Assembly (NCBI RefSeq): GCF_003201955.1
Contig: NZ_QJJM01000015.1
Location: 31,670 to 95,669, forward strand
Reading direction: 5' to 3'
Length of the DNA stretch: 64,000 nt
Source of the DNA: Blastomonas natatoria
GTDB taxonomy: Bacteria > Pseudomonadota > Alphaproteobacteria > Sphingomonadales > Sphingomonadaceae
Below the pieces are notes generated by a model. That model was not told where the DNA came from and made no database searches. It worked only from the letters and a program-made list of their open reading frames with translations. Below are positions 42,924 to 52,150 of this stretch, in pieces (within the stretch, counting starts at the first letter, position 1; each line of letters begins with the position of its first letter). The translations under genes and the position numbers were made by a program.

Positions 42924-45248
42924 TCAATATCGCAGGGACAGGCGAACACCCAATGTGCGCCGCGCCTCCAGGCTCAGGAACTGGGCATAGCCGCCGGTAT
43001 CGAAGGTTGCCCCGACGATCGACTCGACAAAACTCTGGTCGAACAGATTGCGCACAAAGCCGACGATGCTCAGCCGATTGTCGAACAGGTTGATGCCGAC
43101 CTGACCATCCACCAGCGTGTAGGCCCGCACAATCGTATTGGGATCATTCAGGAGGCTAGACTGCGCATCGCCGCGGGACTGAACCCCCAGCTGGATAAAG
43201 CCACCGGCTGTCGAACCGAGGGCGGCATCGTAGCGCGCCAGTCCGTTCATCACCAGCTCCGGCGCGTTGGCGAGTGATTTTCCCTCAAGGTCCTGTACAC
43301 GCTGTCCCGATACGACGGTACAGCCTTGCTGAACTGTCTGCAGCTGGTAGCACGGAGCGTTGGGGAAGCTTACAAAGGTGGCGTTGGTATAGGCCACAGC
43401 AGCACTGAGCGTCAGCCCGTTAACGGGGATAATGGTCAACTCCCCCTCAAACCCGTAGGTCTCAACCTTGCCCGCATTCGCGACTGTAAAGATGGCCGTG
43501 CCGGTCGGAGTGGGCACCAGCGTTTGCGCCTGGAAATCCTCGACTTCCGTATAGAACCCCGTGAGATTGGCGGTAACGCGGCCATCATCGCTACGATGAC
43601 GAAAACCGATTTCATACTGCGTCGGGATTTCCGGGCGCACTGTTGGCAAGGTCTGCCCACTGACCGGCCGGATGGTAAGGCCTTGCACCACACCTGCCGC
43701 CTTGTATCCGCGCGTTACGGTGGCAAAAAGGCTGCTGTTCTCATCGATGTCATATTGGGTGCCAAGCCGCCAGACAACGGCAGTATCCCGATCAGATGCC
43801 TGTTCCAATGCAGTTGAGATGACCTGCCCGGCAAAGGGACCAGAAAAACCGGGTGCGACCCGCTTGAACTGGCTGCCGAACACTTCGGAGCGCAAAACGC
43901 GAAACCCTGCAATCAATGACAACGCATCGCTGACTGCAAATTCTCCCTGGCCGAAGACGGCATAATTTTTTTCAGAAAAGTCTGATTCCAGCTGCGTGCC
44001 GACCTGGCGCCCAGGCGGAAGCGCGCCCAGCAGGTTGAGGCCTGCTGTGCCGCCCTGAATGTTGTCCTGGGTAATGTCCTGCTCGAAATAGAATGCACCC
44101 AGTGTGTACGTGAATGGCTTGTCACGGGGCGACACCAGGCGGATTTCCTGGCTGAACTGCGTCTGCGCAAGATCACCCAGATTGATTGAAAGCGTTGGCA
44201 ACGGAACAAGGTCTGCGTCGTTGTTATCGACGCTGTTCCATTCTCTGTAGGACGTCAGCGAAACGAAATCGAAATCGCCCAATCCGGTGGTGAATTGCGC
44301 GCTTGCGCCCCACGTATCGACGTCCGAAGTGAACAATCCTTCTGAACCAATGTCGCGATTTCGCGGTCCCGGGACAATGCCGAGCGCTGCGCTAGCAGGG
44401 CCAATCACGGGTCTGCCGGATCCCAGCAGGCCAGTGCCGGCACCGCCAGTGGAAGGACGGCGCAGAGTTAATGCGCCTGATTCCTGATCGCGCTTCACAT
44501 AATCACCGCTCAGCAGCAGGTCAGTTCCGGGAGCAAACTCCACGTTAATCTTGGCGCGAAAACCGAACTCGTCACGGTTGTTGAGCCGATCCTGCAGAGC
44601 GGTGGGGTTCAGGTTACGAACATAGCCATCGCGGGTGTTGCGATAGCCCGAAACGCGGGCAGTCACAGGACCCGCAATGGGTCCACTGACGGCTGCAAAC
44701 AGGTTTACTTCATCAAACGAACCATAAGCAGCATTGGCTTCGGCCTGGAAGGTGTCGGTCGGGCCTTTGGTGATAATCGATACGACGCCAGCCGATGCAT
44801 TCTTGCTAAACAAGGTGCCTTGCGGACCGCGCAGAACTTCAATCCGTTCAATGTCGGCGAAGTCGAAGATGCCCGCTCCTTCGCGTCCCATGACAACGCC
44901 GTCGATTGCGATGGCTGTCGATGCCTCAATGCCGATGTTGAACAGGCCGGTGCCAATGCCGCGGATGGTCGTTGCCGATTGCCGCGCGTTGACCCCCGCG
45001 TTGAAGGTGACACCCGGCGCGATATACTGAAGCTGATCGAAGCCGTCGATCTGACGGGCCTGCAACGCGGCACCGCTGATCGCCGTGATGGAAATCGGGA
45101 CGTCCTGAATATCCTGCTCGACCCTTTGGGCGGTCACCACGATCACGCCGCTCGCGGGCGGGTCGTTTGGTTCTCTCTCCTGCGCAAACAGTGCCGATGG
45201 CATAGACATGGCAAGCAGGCTTGCGCCCACCAGGAAACCCCGTTGCAT
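42924..45248 (-). CDS. TonB-dependent receptor, probably for a carbohydrate
   Basis: A 774-residue outer-membrane receptor with signal peptide (about 1-22, PSALFA), a plug beginning GVIVVTAQRVEQDIQDVPISITAISG (TonB-box region) and a large barrel ending in LRY, with the terminal aromatic. It resembles the iron-complex-type receptors that proteobacteria, notably sphingomonads, use widely for organics including plant compounds. A strong GGGAGGGG precedes the ATG. A nested palindrome lies 16 bases upstream of the start. Co-location with a sulfatase, a GH3 enzyme and a symporter suggests a glycoside ligand. Confidence 0.9.
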   Translation of the reverse strand: MQRGFLVGASLLAMSMPSALFAQEREPNDPPASGVIVVTAQRVEQDIQDVPISITAISGAALQARQIDGFDQLQYIAPGVTFNAGVNARQSATTIRGIGTGLFNIGIEASTAIAIDGVVMGREGAGIFDFADIERIEVLRGPQGTLFSKNASAGVVSIITKGPTDTFQAEANAAYGSFDEVNLFAAVSGPIAGPVTARVSGYRNTRDGYVRNLNPTALQDRLNNRDEFGFRAKINVEFAPGTDLLLSGDYVKRDQESGALTLRRPSTGGAGTGLLGSGRPVIGPASAALGIVPGPRNRDIGSEGLFTSDVDTWGASAQFTTGLGDFDFVSLTSYREWNSVDNNDADLVPLPTLSINLGDLAQTQFSQEIRLVSPRDKPFTYTLGAFYFEQDITQDNIQGGTAGLNLLGALPPGRQVGTQLESDFSEKNYAVFGQGEFAVSDALSLIAGFRVLRSEVFGSQFKRVAPGFSGPFAGQVISTALEQASDRDTAVVWRLGTQYDIDENSSLFATVTRGYKAAGVVQGLTIRPVSGQTLPTVRPEIPTQYEIGFRHRSDDGRVTANLTGFYTEVEDFQAQTLVPTPTGTAIFTVANAGKVETYGFEGELTIIPVNGLTLSAAVAYTNATFVSFPNAPCYQLQTVQQGCTVVSGQRVQDLEGKSLANAPELVMNGLARYDAALGSTAGGFIQLGVQSRGDAQSSLLNDPNTIVRAYTLVDGQVGINLFDNRLSIVGFVRNLFDQSFVESIVGATFDTGGYAQFLSLEARRTLGVRLSLRY

Positions 45249-45263
45249 AAACCCCTCCCTTAT

Positions 45264-45302
45264 AAACTTTACACCTGTCTAATTTAGACATTCGGAAAGT
45301 TT
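45264..45302. promoter_or_regulatory. Nested 39-bp palindrome upstream of the TonB-dependent receptor gene
   Basis: Inner arms TGTCTAA/TTAGACA (45276-45282, 45284-45290) and outer arms AAACTTT/AAAGTTT (45264-45270, 45296-45302) share the same centre at 45283. It lies just upstream of the receptor gene and downstream of the TetR-family gene, and is probably the regulator's operator. Confidence 0.65.
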
Positions 45303-45313
45303 GTCAAGGGTAA

Positions 45314-46024
45314 TCAGGTTTTCGGATGGCCCTTGGTGCGGGCGGTTTCAGCCCATCCGGGAAGCGTCGGCCACCGCGACGGGTCGTGGCTGCGCTCTCC
45401 CAGCACAAGCGCAATCACCGCCTCTGTATGCGCGTCGACTGCGGCCTGGGATGTCATCTGAACGCCGTAAAGCTGGTCGATGGCATTTGTCAGGACAAAG
45501 GGCATCTGGCAGATCGAAGAGATCATGTAGAAAAACGAGACCAGCCAGACATCTGGCACCACGCCCTGTTTCATCAGGCGAGAGAACACCGGGATGAGGC
45601 CAGCATGGCTGAGTCTGATATGCTCGACCATGTATTCGAGTCGCTCTGTTGCGGCCATCGATTCATGGATCATGATCCTGACATGCTCGGGATGCTCGGC
45701 ACAGTAGCGAATGTAGAGACGCAGCCAGGATCGCAGACCGTCTCTCGTGCGAAGATCGATTTCCCCCGTTCGATCGTTGCTGAAAGCCGCGCTCAGTCCT
45801 GCAAACATGTCGTCAACGACCGCTTTCCAGAGCTCCATCTTGTTGCCGAAATGATAGCGGATCAAGGTGTGCGTGACGCCAACCTGCTCGGCAATGTCGC
45901 GGATGTTGGCACCGTCAAATCCGAATTGGGCAAAGGTCATCCGTGCCGCACTGAGAATGTCACGTCTTGAGCGCAAGGCCCGCTCCTGACGCTGCGGTTC
46001 CATATGCCCTGTCGATGAATTCAT
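45314..46024 (-). CDS. TetR-family transcriptional regulator
   Basis: A 236-residue TetR protein. The N-terminal HTH (RRDILSAARMTFAQFGFDGANIRDIAEQVGVTHTLIRYHFGNKMELWKAVVDDMFA) is canonical, with YHFGNK as the helix-turn-helix end. The rest is an all-helical ligand domain. The start at 46024 (MNSSTGHMEPQ) is uncertain; 46003 is an alternative. It is encoded between the receptor gene and the divergent GH3 gene, with palindromes on both sides, so it probably represses both in the absence of a glycoside-derived inducer. Confidence 0.9.
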   Translation of the reverse strand: MNSSTGHMEPQRQERALRSRRDILSAARMTFAQFGFDGANIRDIAEQVGVTHTLIRYHFGNKMELWKAVVDDMFAGLSAAFSNDRTGEIDLRTRDGLRSWLRLYIRYCAEHPEHVRIMIHESMAATERLEYMVEHIRLSHAGLIPVFSRLMKQGVVPDVWLVSFFYMISSICQMPFVLTNAIDQLYGVQMTSQAAVDAHTEAVIALVLGERSHDPSRWPTLPGWAETARTKGHPKT

Positions 46025-46088
46025 TAATCGAGTCCCATGTTCCAGCTCTTCGTCACGGGGTCTATAGAACAAAAGAGCTTGCATAAAA

Positions 46089-46106
46089 ACTTTCCATTTG
46101 GAAAGT
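46089..46106. promoter_or_regulatory. Palindromic operator between TetR and GH3 genes
   Basis: ACTTTCC-ATTT-GGAAAGT, perfect 7-bp arms, in the divergent promoter region 46 bases before the GH3 ATG. The half-site GGAAAGT also occurs in the outer arm of the palindrome before the receptor gene (45294-45300), which suggests one regulator for both. Confidence 0.6.
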
Positions 46107-46151
46107 ATGAGGCTTGTGGATGGGCTGGCTGTGTCCTGCGGGGAGAGATTT

Positions 46152-48617
46152 ATGAATGTAAGCGATCACCACCGAAAAGCGGACCGTTGCGCGCAACTCC
46201 TCGCCGAAATGTCATTGGATGAAAAGATCGGGTTGCTGGCCGGCAAGGATTTCTGGTCACTCTCCTCCGTCGAGCGTCTTGGCATTCCCTCGCTGAGAAT
46301 GTCAGATGGCCCAACCGGGCTGCGGTCTGTCAATTCTGATCCGGCCACCGTTTTTCCTGTCGGGACGGCGCTGGCGGCGACCTTTGATTCCGATCTGGTC
46401 ACCCAAGTGTCTGCGGCCATCGGACGTGAAGCGATTGCGCATGGTGTAGACGTGTTGCTGGCACCCGGGATCAACATCCAGCGCACACCGCTGGGCGGGC
46501 GCAACTTTGAGTACTATTCCGAAGACCCGGTTCTCGCAGGTGCCATTGGGACTGCATATGTGAACGGTGTGCAATCGGAGGGTGTGGGAACCTCGGTCAA
46601 GCATTTTGCCGCGAATAATCAAGAACATCGCCGGATGGACGGATCGTCTGATGTCAGCGAACGGGTGCTGCGTGAGATATATCTTGCTGCTTTCGAGCAG
46701 GTGGTAAGCGAGGCGGCACCATGGACCATAATGTCGGCCTATAACCGCATCAACGGGGTGTTTTGTTCGCAGAATGGCCTGCTCCTCGATGGCATTCTCA
46801 AGGGCGAATGGGGCTATGAAGGTGTTGTCGTGTCCGATTGGGGTGCTGCCAAGGATACGGTCGGTTGCGCGAAGGGCGGGCTCGATCTCGAGATGCCCGG
46901 CCCGGCGAGGGTCTTTGGTCCGGCGCTTCAGCAGGCTGTCGAAGCGGGTCAAATCATGGAGACGACCATCGACGATCACGCCCTTCGGGTTTTGCGGCTG
47001 ATCGAACGTTGCGGCTTGCTCGACGGCAACCCAAAGGCGTCACGTGGGCAGTCGCATGGCGGCGCGCACCGCGAGCTTGCGCGCCGCGCAGCAGCCGATT
47101 CAATGGTACTGCTAAAGAATGAGGATGCTGTCCTGCCGATCAGCGTGACTGGCAGACTAGCAGTAATCGGTGCACTGGCAGACCACCCTGCGATTCAAGG
47201 CGGTGGCAGTTCTCAGGTCACGCCCGAGCGGATCATCAGCCCGCTTGATGCCCTGCGTGAGCAGATCTCCAGCATCAGTGAAATTGTATTCGAGCGCGGG
47301 GTCGACGCTGAACCAGGAACCCCCACGATCAATCCGCGCCTGCTGGAGACTGCGCAAGGCGATCAAGGGCTGACCGCACGCTATTATCCCAATCCCGATT
47401 TCGATGGTGCACCGGTGCTTGAGCGTACCGAATGGTGGCTGTCCAAGCTGGGCTTTGGAGATGCAGCGCAGTCAGCAACCGATCTCGCCTTCAGCGTTGA
47501 ATGGAAAGGCATATTACGCCCGCGTTTTACCGGTCGGCACACCTTCGAGCTGCTGCATTCCAACCCCGATGTGTGGCTGGAAATCGATGGTGCGATGCTG
47601 GTCGGCGAGACTACGCCGCGTCAGACCGAGCTGTTGTTCATGATCTTGCCGCTCAACCGCAGGCATGCCGCGATCATGCTTGAGGCAGGACGCGATTACC
47701 AGATTTGCATTCGCTATGCCCAGCCGGGCGCGGGCAGCATCCGCGCCTTCAACATCTTCGACGTCAAGCTTCGTGAGCCAGCACCGGATCGCGAACGGGC
47801 AATCACGGCGGTAAGGAACTCGGAGGTCGTGCTCGTGTTCGCTGGTCCGGGGACCACTGCCGAAACCGAAGGTGTGGACCGTGCCTCGATGCGCCTACCG
47901 GAGGCTCAGAACGCCCTGATCGAGGATATCGCTGCAATCAACCCCAACACGGTGGTCTGTATCAATTGCGGCGGGCCGGTGGAGATGCCATGGGCGAACA
48001 AGGTCAAGGGGATCGTCCAGTGCTGGCTGCCTGGGCAAGAAGGCGGCCACGCGATCGCCGACGTGTTGACGGGCGCGGTGAACCCGTCAGGCAAGCTCCC
48101 GGTCACTTTCCCTCGCCGCTACGAAGACAACCCCAGCTTCCTGCACTATCCAGGCGGGGCCCGCGTCCATTACGGCGAAGGGCTGTTCGTCGGCTATCGC
48201 CACTATGACGCTGCCGGAGTGGAGCCTGAGTTCCCCTTCGGCCACGGGCTGTCCTACACACGCTTTGCACTGTCCGATGTCGACGCACCGCAGCGCGCTG
48301 AAGCCTTTTCCGACATCACAGTGGCCTGCACCCTCGCCAACACCGGCGATCTGCCCGGGGCCGAGGTGGTGCAGATCTACCTTGAACACCTCGACCCCGC
48401 CGAAACCATGCCGCTGCGCCAGCTCAAGGCCTTCGCCAAGTGCAAACTCGCACCCAGAGAGCACGCGCGCATGAGCCTGACCGTGCCGGGCCGCGCCTTC
48501 GCCTGGTTCGACGTCGATGCTGGCGGTTGGACCGTCACCCCGGGCCGCTACCGCCTCCATATAGGTACCTCCTCGCGGAACCTGCCACTGGTGCGCGATA
48601 TCGAGATCACAGCATGA
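46152..48617 (+). CDS. GH3 beta-glucosidase with PA14 insert
   Basis: An 821-residue glycoside hydrolase family 3 enzyme. The (beta/alpha)8 domain (about 20-300) has MSDGPTGLR, KHFAANNQEHRRMDGSSDVSER and the nucleophile aspartate in VVVSDWGA (D229). The alpha/beta sandwich follows from about 315 and is interrupted by a PA14 carbohydrate-binding domain at about 405-545 (LTARYYPNPDFDG; EWKGILRPRFTGRHTFELLHSNPDVWLEIDG), an arrangement known from bacterial beta-glucosidases. A C-terminal Fn3-like domain ends at 820. The ATG at 46152 follows GGGGAGAG. No signal peptide is evident, so it probably acts in the cytoplasm on glycosides imported by the downstream symporter. Confidence 0.93.
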   Translation: MNVSDHHRKADRCAQLLAEMSLDEKIGLLAGKDFWSLSSVERLGIPSLRMSDGPTGLRSVNSDPATVFPVGTALAATFDSDLVTQVSAAIGREAIAHGVDVLLAPGINIQRTPLGGRNFEYYSEDPVLAGAIGTAYVNGVQSEGVGTSVKHFAANNQEHRRMDGSSDVSERVLREIYLAAFEQVVSEAAPWTIMSAYNRINGVFCSQNGLLLDGILKGEWGYEGVVVSDWGAAKDTVGCAKGGLDLEMPGPARVFGPALQQAVEAGQIMETTIDDHALRVLRLIERCGLLDGNPKASRGQSHGGAHRELARRAAADSMVLLKNEDAVLPISVTGRLAVIGALADHPAIQGGGSSQVTPERIISPLDALREQISSISEIVFERGVDAEPGTPTINPRLLETAQGDQGLTARYYPNPDFDGAPVLERTEWWLSKLGFGDAAQSATDLAFSVEWKGILRPRFTGRHTFELLHSNPDVWLEIDGAMLVGETTPRQTELLFMILPLNRRHAAIMLEAGRDYQICIRYAQPGAGSIRAFNIFDVKLREPAPDRERAITAVRNSEVVLVFAGPGTTAETEGVDRASMRLPEAQNALIEDIAAINPNTVVCINCGGPVEMPWANKVKGIVQCWLPGQEGGHAIADVLTGAVNPSGKLPVTFPRRYEDNPSFLHYPGGARVHYGEGLFVGYRHYDAAGVEPEFPFGHGLSYTRFALSDVDAPQRAEAFSDITVACTLANTGDLPGAEVVQIYLEHLDPAETMPLRQLKAFAKCKLAPREHARMSLTVPGRAFAWFDVDAGGWTVTPGRYRLHIGTSSRNLPLVRDIEITA

Positions 48618-49987
48618 GCGCGCCGGTTCCGCCCCGGACCTCCGTGCCGCTGGGCACGCGCATCGGCTTTGGCGTAGGCGACTTCGGGTTTCTTGTGGTG
48701 TGGCAGGGCACAACCCTGTTTCTGATGTATTTCTACACCGATGTGATGGGCATCGACCCGGTGTTGGCCGGGACGATCTATCTGGCTGCAATGGTCTGGG
48801 ACGCCGTGACCGACCCGGTGGTCGCCGCAATGGCCGAACGCACGCGAACCCGTTGGGGACGGTACCGGCCATGGATAGCACTCGGCGCGGTGCCGTTCGG
48901 CGTGTCGTTCGCGCTTGCATTCTCGACTCCGGGCAGCCTGCCGGTGGAGCCCTGGATATGGGCACTGGGCACGCATCTTCTGCTTCGCACCGCCTATACA
49001 ATCGTTTCGATGCCCTTCAATGCGATGCAGGCTCGGCTGACCAGCGACGCCAATGAGCGCACTGTGCTTGCCGGGTTCCGAATGGTTGGCGCTGCAACCG
49101 GCGGTCTGGCCATTGTGGTGCTGATGCCCCTGGTCGTGCAGATCTTTTCTGAGCAAGGGGAGGCTTATGGCTATTTTGTTGCGGCAAGCCTCGCAGGGGC
49201 GCTGGCAGTGGCCGGGTTGCTCTATTGCGCGGCGGCGATGCGTGAACCCGGCGCGGGCGAAGAAGCGGCACCCGAACAATCTTTGCTTGCAGACATCGCC
49301 GCGATTCCCGGTCTTTTTCGCTCCAACGGGCCGCTGGTGCGGGTGTTCGGGGTGATCGTGATCGGCTCGATCTGCCTTGGCATGTTTGGCAAGAACGTGC
49401 TGTATCATTTCAAATACGATGTAGGCCGCGAGGATCTCACCACGATCGCCCTTGTCCTGCCCGCGATCCTGCTGGTGCTGTCCACTCCGTTTTGGGTGTG
49501 GCTGTCCCAGCGAAGGAGCAAGCGCGATGCGCTCAGCATCGGGTTGATCATCTCACTCGTCGGTTATCTGTTTTTCTTCTTCAACCCCTCGGACTTTCTG
49601 CTCGGTACCTTTGCCGCGATCGCGCTCATTGGTTTCGGGGGGGCATCGCTTCCGGTGATGTTCTGGGCGATGCTGCCCGACACGATCGAATACGGCGAAT
49701 ACCGTTCGGGCACGCGAGCAGAATCGCGCACATTCGGCTTTGCCACCTTTGCCCAAAAGGCAGCGGTCGGGATCAACGCTCTTTTGCTTGGTGCTCTACT
49801 TGGCTGGTCAGGGTTTGAAGCTAACGCTGAGCAGTTGCCATCGACGCTCATTGCGATGAAAGCGATCATGGCGCTGGTTCCCGCCGCAGGCAGCATCGCC
49901 ATATGGGGCATCCTGCGCGGGTACCACCTTGATCGGGCAGCCCACGACGCGCTGGTCCGGGCGCTTAATGACCGGCGATCAATATAG
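48614..49987 (+). CDS. GPH-family glycoside:cation symporter (MelB-like MFS)
   Basis: A 457-residue, 12-helix transporter of the glycoside-pentoside-hexuronide family. GFGVGDFGFLVVWQGTTLFLMYFYTDVMGIDP is the typical first helix pair, with WDAVTDPVVAAMAERTRTRWGRYRPWIALGAVPFG (the D-x-x-x-D sodium/proton region) and RPWI motif. The ATG at 48614 overlaps the GH3 stop by 4 bases, so import and hydrolysis are coupled. An earlier in-frame codon at 48440 lies within the GH3 gene and was rejected. Confidence 0.92.
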   Translation: MSAPVPPRTSVPLGTRIGFGVGDFGFLVVWQGTTLFLMYFYTDVMGIDPVLAGTIYLAAMVWDAVTDPVVAAMAERTRTRWGRYRPWIALGAVPFGVSFALAFSTPGSLPVEPWIWALGTHLLLRTAYTIVSMPFNAMQARLTSDANERTVLAGFRMVGAATGGLAIVVLMPLVVQIFSEQGEAYGYFVAASLAGALAVAGLLYCAAAMREPGAGEEAAPEQSLLADIAAIPGLFRSNGPLVRVFGVIVIGSICLGMFGKNVLYHFKYDVGREDLTTIALVLPAILLVLSTPFWVWLSQRRSKRDALSIGLIISLVGYLFFFFNPSDFLLGTFAAIALIGFGGASLPVMFWAMLPDTIEYGEYRSGTRAESRTFGFATFAQKAAVGINALLLGALLGWSGFEANAEQLPSTLIAMKAIMALVPAAGSIAIWGILRGYHLDRAAHDALVRALNDRRSI

Positions 49988-50340
49988 TACGGTCCTTGAG
50001 CCTGCCCCAAAGCGTGCGCCCTCGCTATCGAGAACGGCAGATCATTGCAAAAGCAGTTACCTTCCAGCGCAGCGGGGTGCAGAGCAGCTTTGGCGGTTTG
50101 AACAGATGGATTTCTCATCCCCCAATGCTGAGTTTTGAGATGAGCACGTAGGCGGTCTAATGATTGGTATGATGCCGCTTTGCAAAGCGGCTGCGCCATA
50201 GGCAGAAGATCTACCGCAACTAACGGCCGATCGTCGATGAGTACGGCATGCTGAGCTACCGAGCCAGCAAACTAGGGCCAGGACCTGTTAAATTGCATTT
50301 ATGATGCGTTGAGGATTGATTCAACGGCGGCACCAGGAGG
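49988..50340. other. Intergenic stretch with IS-end-like sequence
   Basis: No gene recognised. The right part (about 50270-50325, GGCCAGGACCTGTTAAATTG) resembles the terminus of an IS5-type element from memory, and a short GCCGCTTTGCAAAGCGGC palindrome occurs at about 50172-50189, which could be a terminator stem for the symporter operon although it lacks a T-run. The stretch appears to be a patchwork of element ends. Confidence 0.35.
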
Positions 50341-50376
50341 TGCTGTGTAAGACCGTATGTCCGCTTAGGTATTTGA

Positions 50377-50990
50377 GGTGGCTCGAACGCATGGCCTATG
50401 AGGCGACGGCGACCTACCACCGTGCGCTGGAGATCGCACTGGCCGACTGGCCCTGTGTCAAACTCAACCCGGAACGGGCCCGGCGCTTTGCGCAGGCCAC
50501 CGGCGCCCTTGCCAACACGGATCGCATTGATGCCATGCTGCTGGCGCGCATGGCCGCCACCTTGCAACCTGCGATCAGGCCCGCACGCAGCATGCAGCAG
50601 GCTCAGATGGCAGAGCTCATCAATGCTCGCGACGGGCTGGTGCGGGATCGCACTGCGCTCAAGAACCGCGAGAAAAACCTCACCATCGCCCTGCTCAAGC
50701 GCCAGTGTCGGCAACGGCCTGAACAGATCGACCGACATATCGAGGCGCTCGATGCCGAGATCGCCTCCCTTGTCGCTGCCGACGCCACACTCGCCCGCAG
50801 GCACCAGATCCTGACCAGCATCGCGGGAGTGGGAACGCTGACCGCCAATCAACTCATTGCCACCATGCCTGAACTCGGCAGTCTTGAGAATAAACAGGCC
50901 GTTGCACTGGCTGGCCTTGCGCCCGTCGTACGCCAGTCTGGACAGTGGAAAGGCAAGAGCTTCATCCGCGGTGGCAGAGCCGTCATGCAA
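50377..50990 (+). pseudogene. IS110-family transposase remnant, both ends missing
   Basis: The frame from RMAYEATATYHRALE to AGLAPVVRQSGQWKGKSFIRGGRA is the middle and start of the C-terminal part of an IS110-type transposase (a DEDD/serine-type enzyme). DRIDAMLLARMAATL and LTSIAGVGTLTANQLIATMPELG are diagnostic of the family. The N-terminal catalytic part is absent, and after GGRA the frame becomes unrelated sequence that runs into the 3' end of the serine hydrolase gene. The element is dead and was probably cut by rearrangement. Confidence 0.8.
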
Positions 50991-51019
50991 CTGGACGGTC
51001 GTCGCGGACTGGGAATAGC

Positions 51020-52150
51020 TCATGCCGGGTCAATATGTCGTTCGAACCGGGTTCGGTCCGCTGCCTCTGCGCGCATGGTATCAAGAAAATGGCGATGGGA
51101 TTCATCGAACGGCCGGTTGTCAGGCTCGGGCTGTGCACCCGTTCGCACAAAAACCAGCCGCCGATCGCGATCGATGATCAGCCGCTGCCCGTGAACACCG
51201 AGTGCGGCTATAACGCCCCCGCCCATATGCCACCACAGATCGTGGTACGACCAGCCCGGTCGTTCCGGAACGCTGCTGGCAAAGCTGTCGCGATCACCCC
51301 CTTCGAACAACGCGGCGACAATGCTTTGGGCGATCACCTGCCGGCCATTGCGGGAACCGTTGTCGAGAAGGAGCAAAGCCAGCCGCGCAAGGTCCGTGAT
51401 GGCCGCATTTAGTCCGGCGCCCGCGATTTCCGCTCCCGCCGTATCGAGCACGAAATGCGCCGGGTGCGCCGCGCCCATCGGTCGCCAGAGCAGTTCGCCG
51501 ATCAGCTCTGCAAGCCGCTGTCCGGACGCAGCGACCAGCATCGCGCCGATGACATCGGCGACCGGTGTCCGATAACTGAAGCCGGGGACGGTCGGTAGCA
51601 CTGGCAATGCAGCAAGCTGCACGCGCGCACCGCCTTGGGCGTCGCGCCAATAGCCGCGCGAATAGCGATGGATATCGGCGTCGGGATCGGCATAGGTTTC
51701 GGCAAACTGCACACCATCGCGCATCGCGAGCAGATCGGCTAGCGTCGCGTTTCCGAACGCCGTTGCCGACAAGTCTGGAAGCAGCCGCGACGCGCTAACA
51801 TCCGCCGCGATCGCTCCAGTTTCGATCAGCATCCTTGCGGTCAGCCCCACGATCGATTTGGTGACCGAAAACAGCATATGCGGGCCGGAATCCTCAATGG
51901 CGCCTGCTGGCCAATCGGCGACGATATGCCCGTCGCAAATGAGAACTGCCGATGTCGCGTACGTTGCCTCGAGAAACCCCCTCCAGCCTTCAGGTTCGGG
52001 CCGATCTTGCCGGACGAGACCGCGCGGCGATACAGATGGGGCAATCGCCAGCGTCGGTAAAAACTGCGCGGTGTTGCGAAATGCCCAACGCGACCAGCGC
52101 GGATCCTTCCACCGGTCGCGATCAAAATCGGGCGGAGGAGCCTCGATCAT
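51020..52150 (-). CDS. Serine hydrolase, beta-lactamase/penicillin-binding protein-like
   Basis: A 376-residue protein of the class C beta-lactamase-related hydrolase family. The nucleophile motif SVTK is at residues 95-98 (LFSVTKSIVGLTARMLIETG), SYRT probably stands for the Y-x-N motif, and HMGGGVIAALGVHGQRLII lies near the end, typical of these esterases/DD-peptidases. The ATG at 52150 overlaps the ATP-grasp stop by 4 bases; a codon at 52216 would run into that gene. No signal peptide is obvious, so it is probably cytoplasmic and not a resistance enzyme. It is the last member of a coupled four-gene cassette. Its 3' end lies next to an IS110 remnant. Confidence 0.85.
   Translation of the reverse strand: MIEAPPPDFDRDRWKDPRWSRWAFRNTAQFLPTLAIAPSVSPRGLVRQDRPEPEGWRGFLEATYATSAVLICDGHIVADWPAGAIEDSGPHMLFSVTKSIVGLTARMLIETGAIAADVSASRLLPDLSATAFGNATLADLLAMRDGVQFAETYADPDADIHRYSRGYWRDAQGGARVQLAALPVLPTVPGFSYRTPVADVIGAMLVAASGQRLAELIGELLWRPMGAAHPAHFVLDTAGAEIAGAGLNAAITDLARLALLLLDNGSRNGRQVIAQSIVAALFEGGDRDSFASSVPERPGWSYHDLWWHMGGGVIAALGVHGQRLIIDRDRRLVFVRTGAQPEPDNRPFDESHRHFLDTMRAEAADRTRFERHIDPA

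Noticed and set aside
48440..48613. N-terminal extension of the symporter gene
   Set aside because: It lies within the GH3 gene in another frame; the ATG at 48614 gives the normal GPH start and an ATGA overlap.
51020..52150. Beta-lactam resistance gene
   Set aside because: The serine hydrolase has SVTK but no evident signal peptide and sits in a biosynthetic-looking cassette; resistance is not supported.
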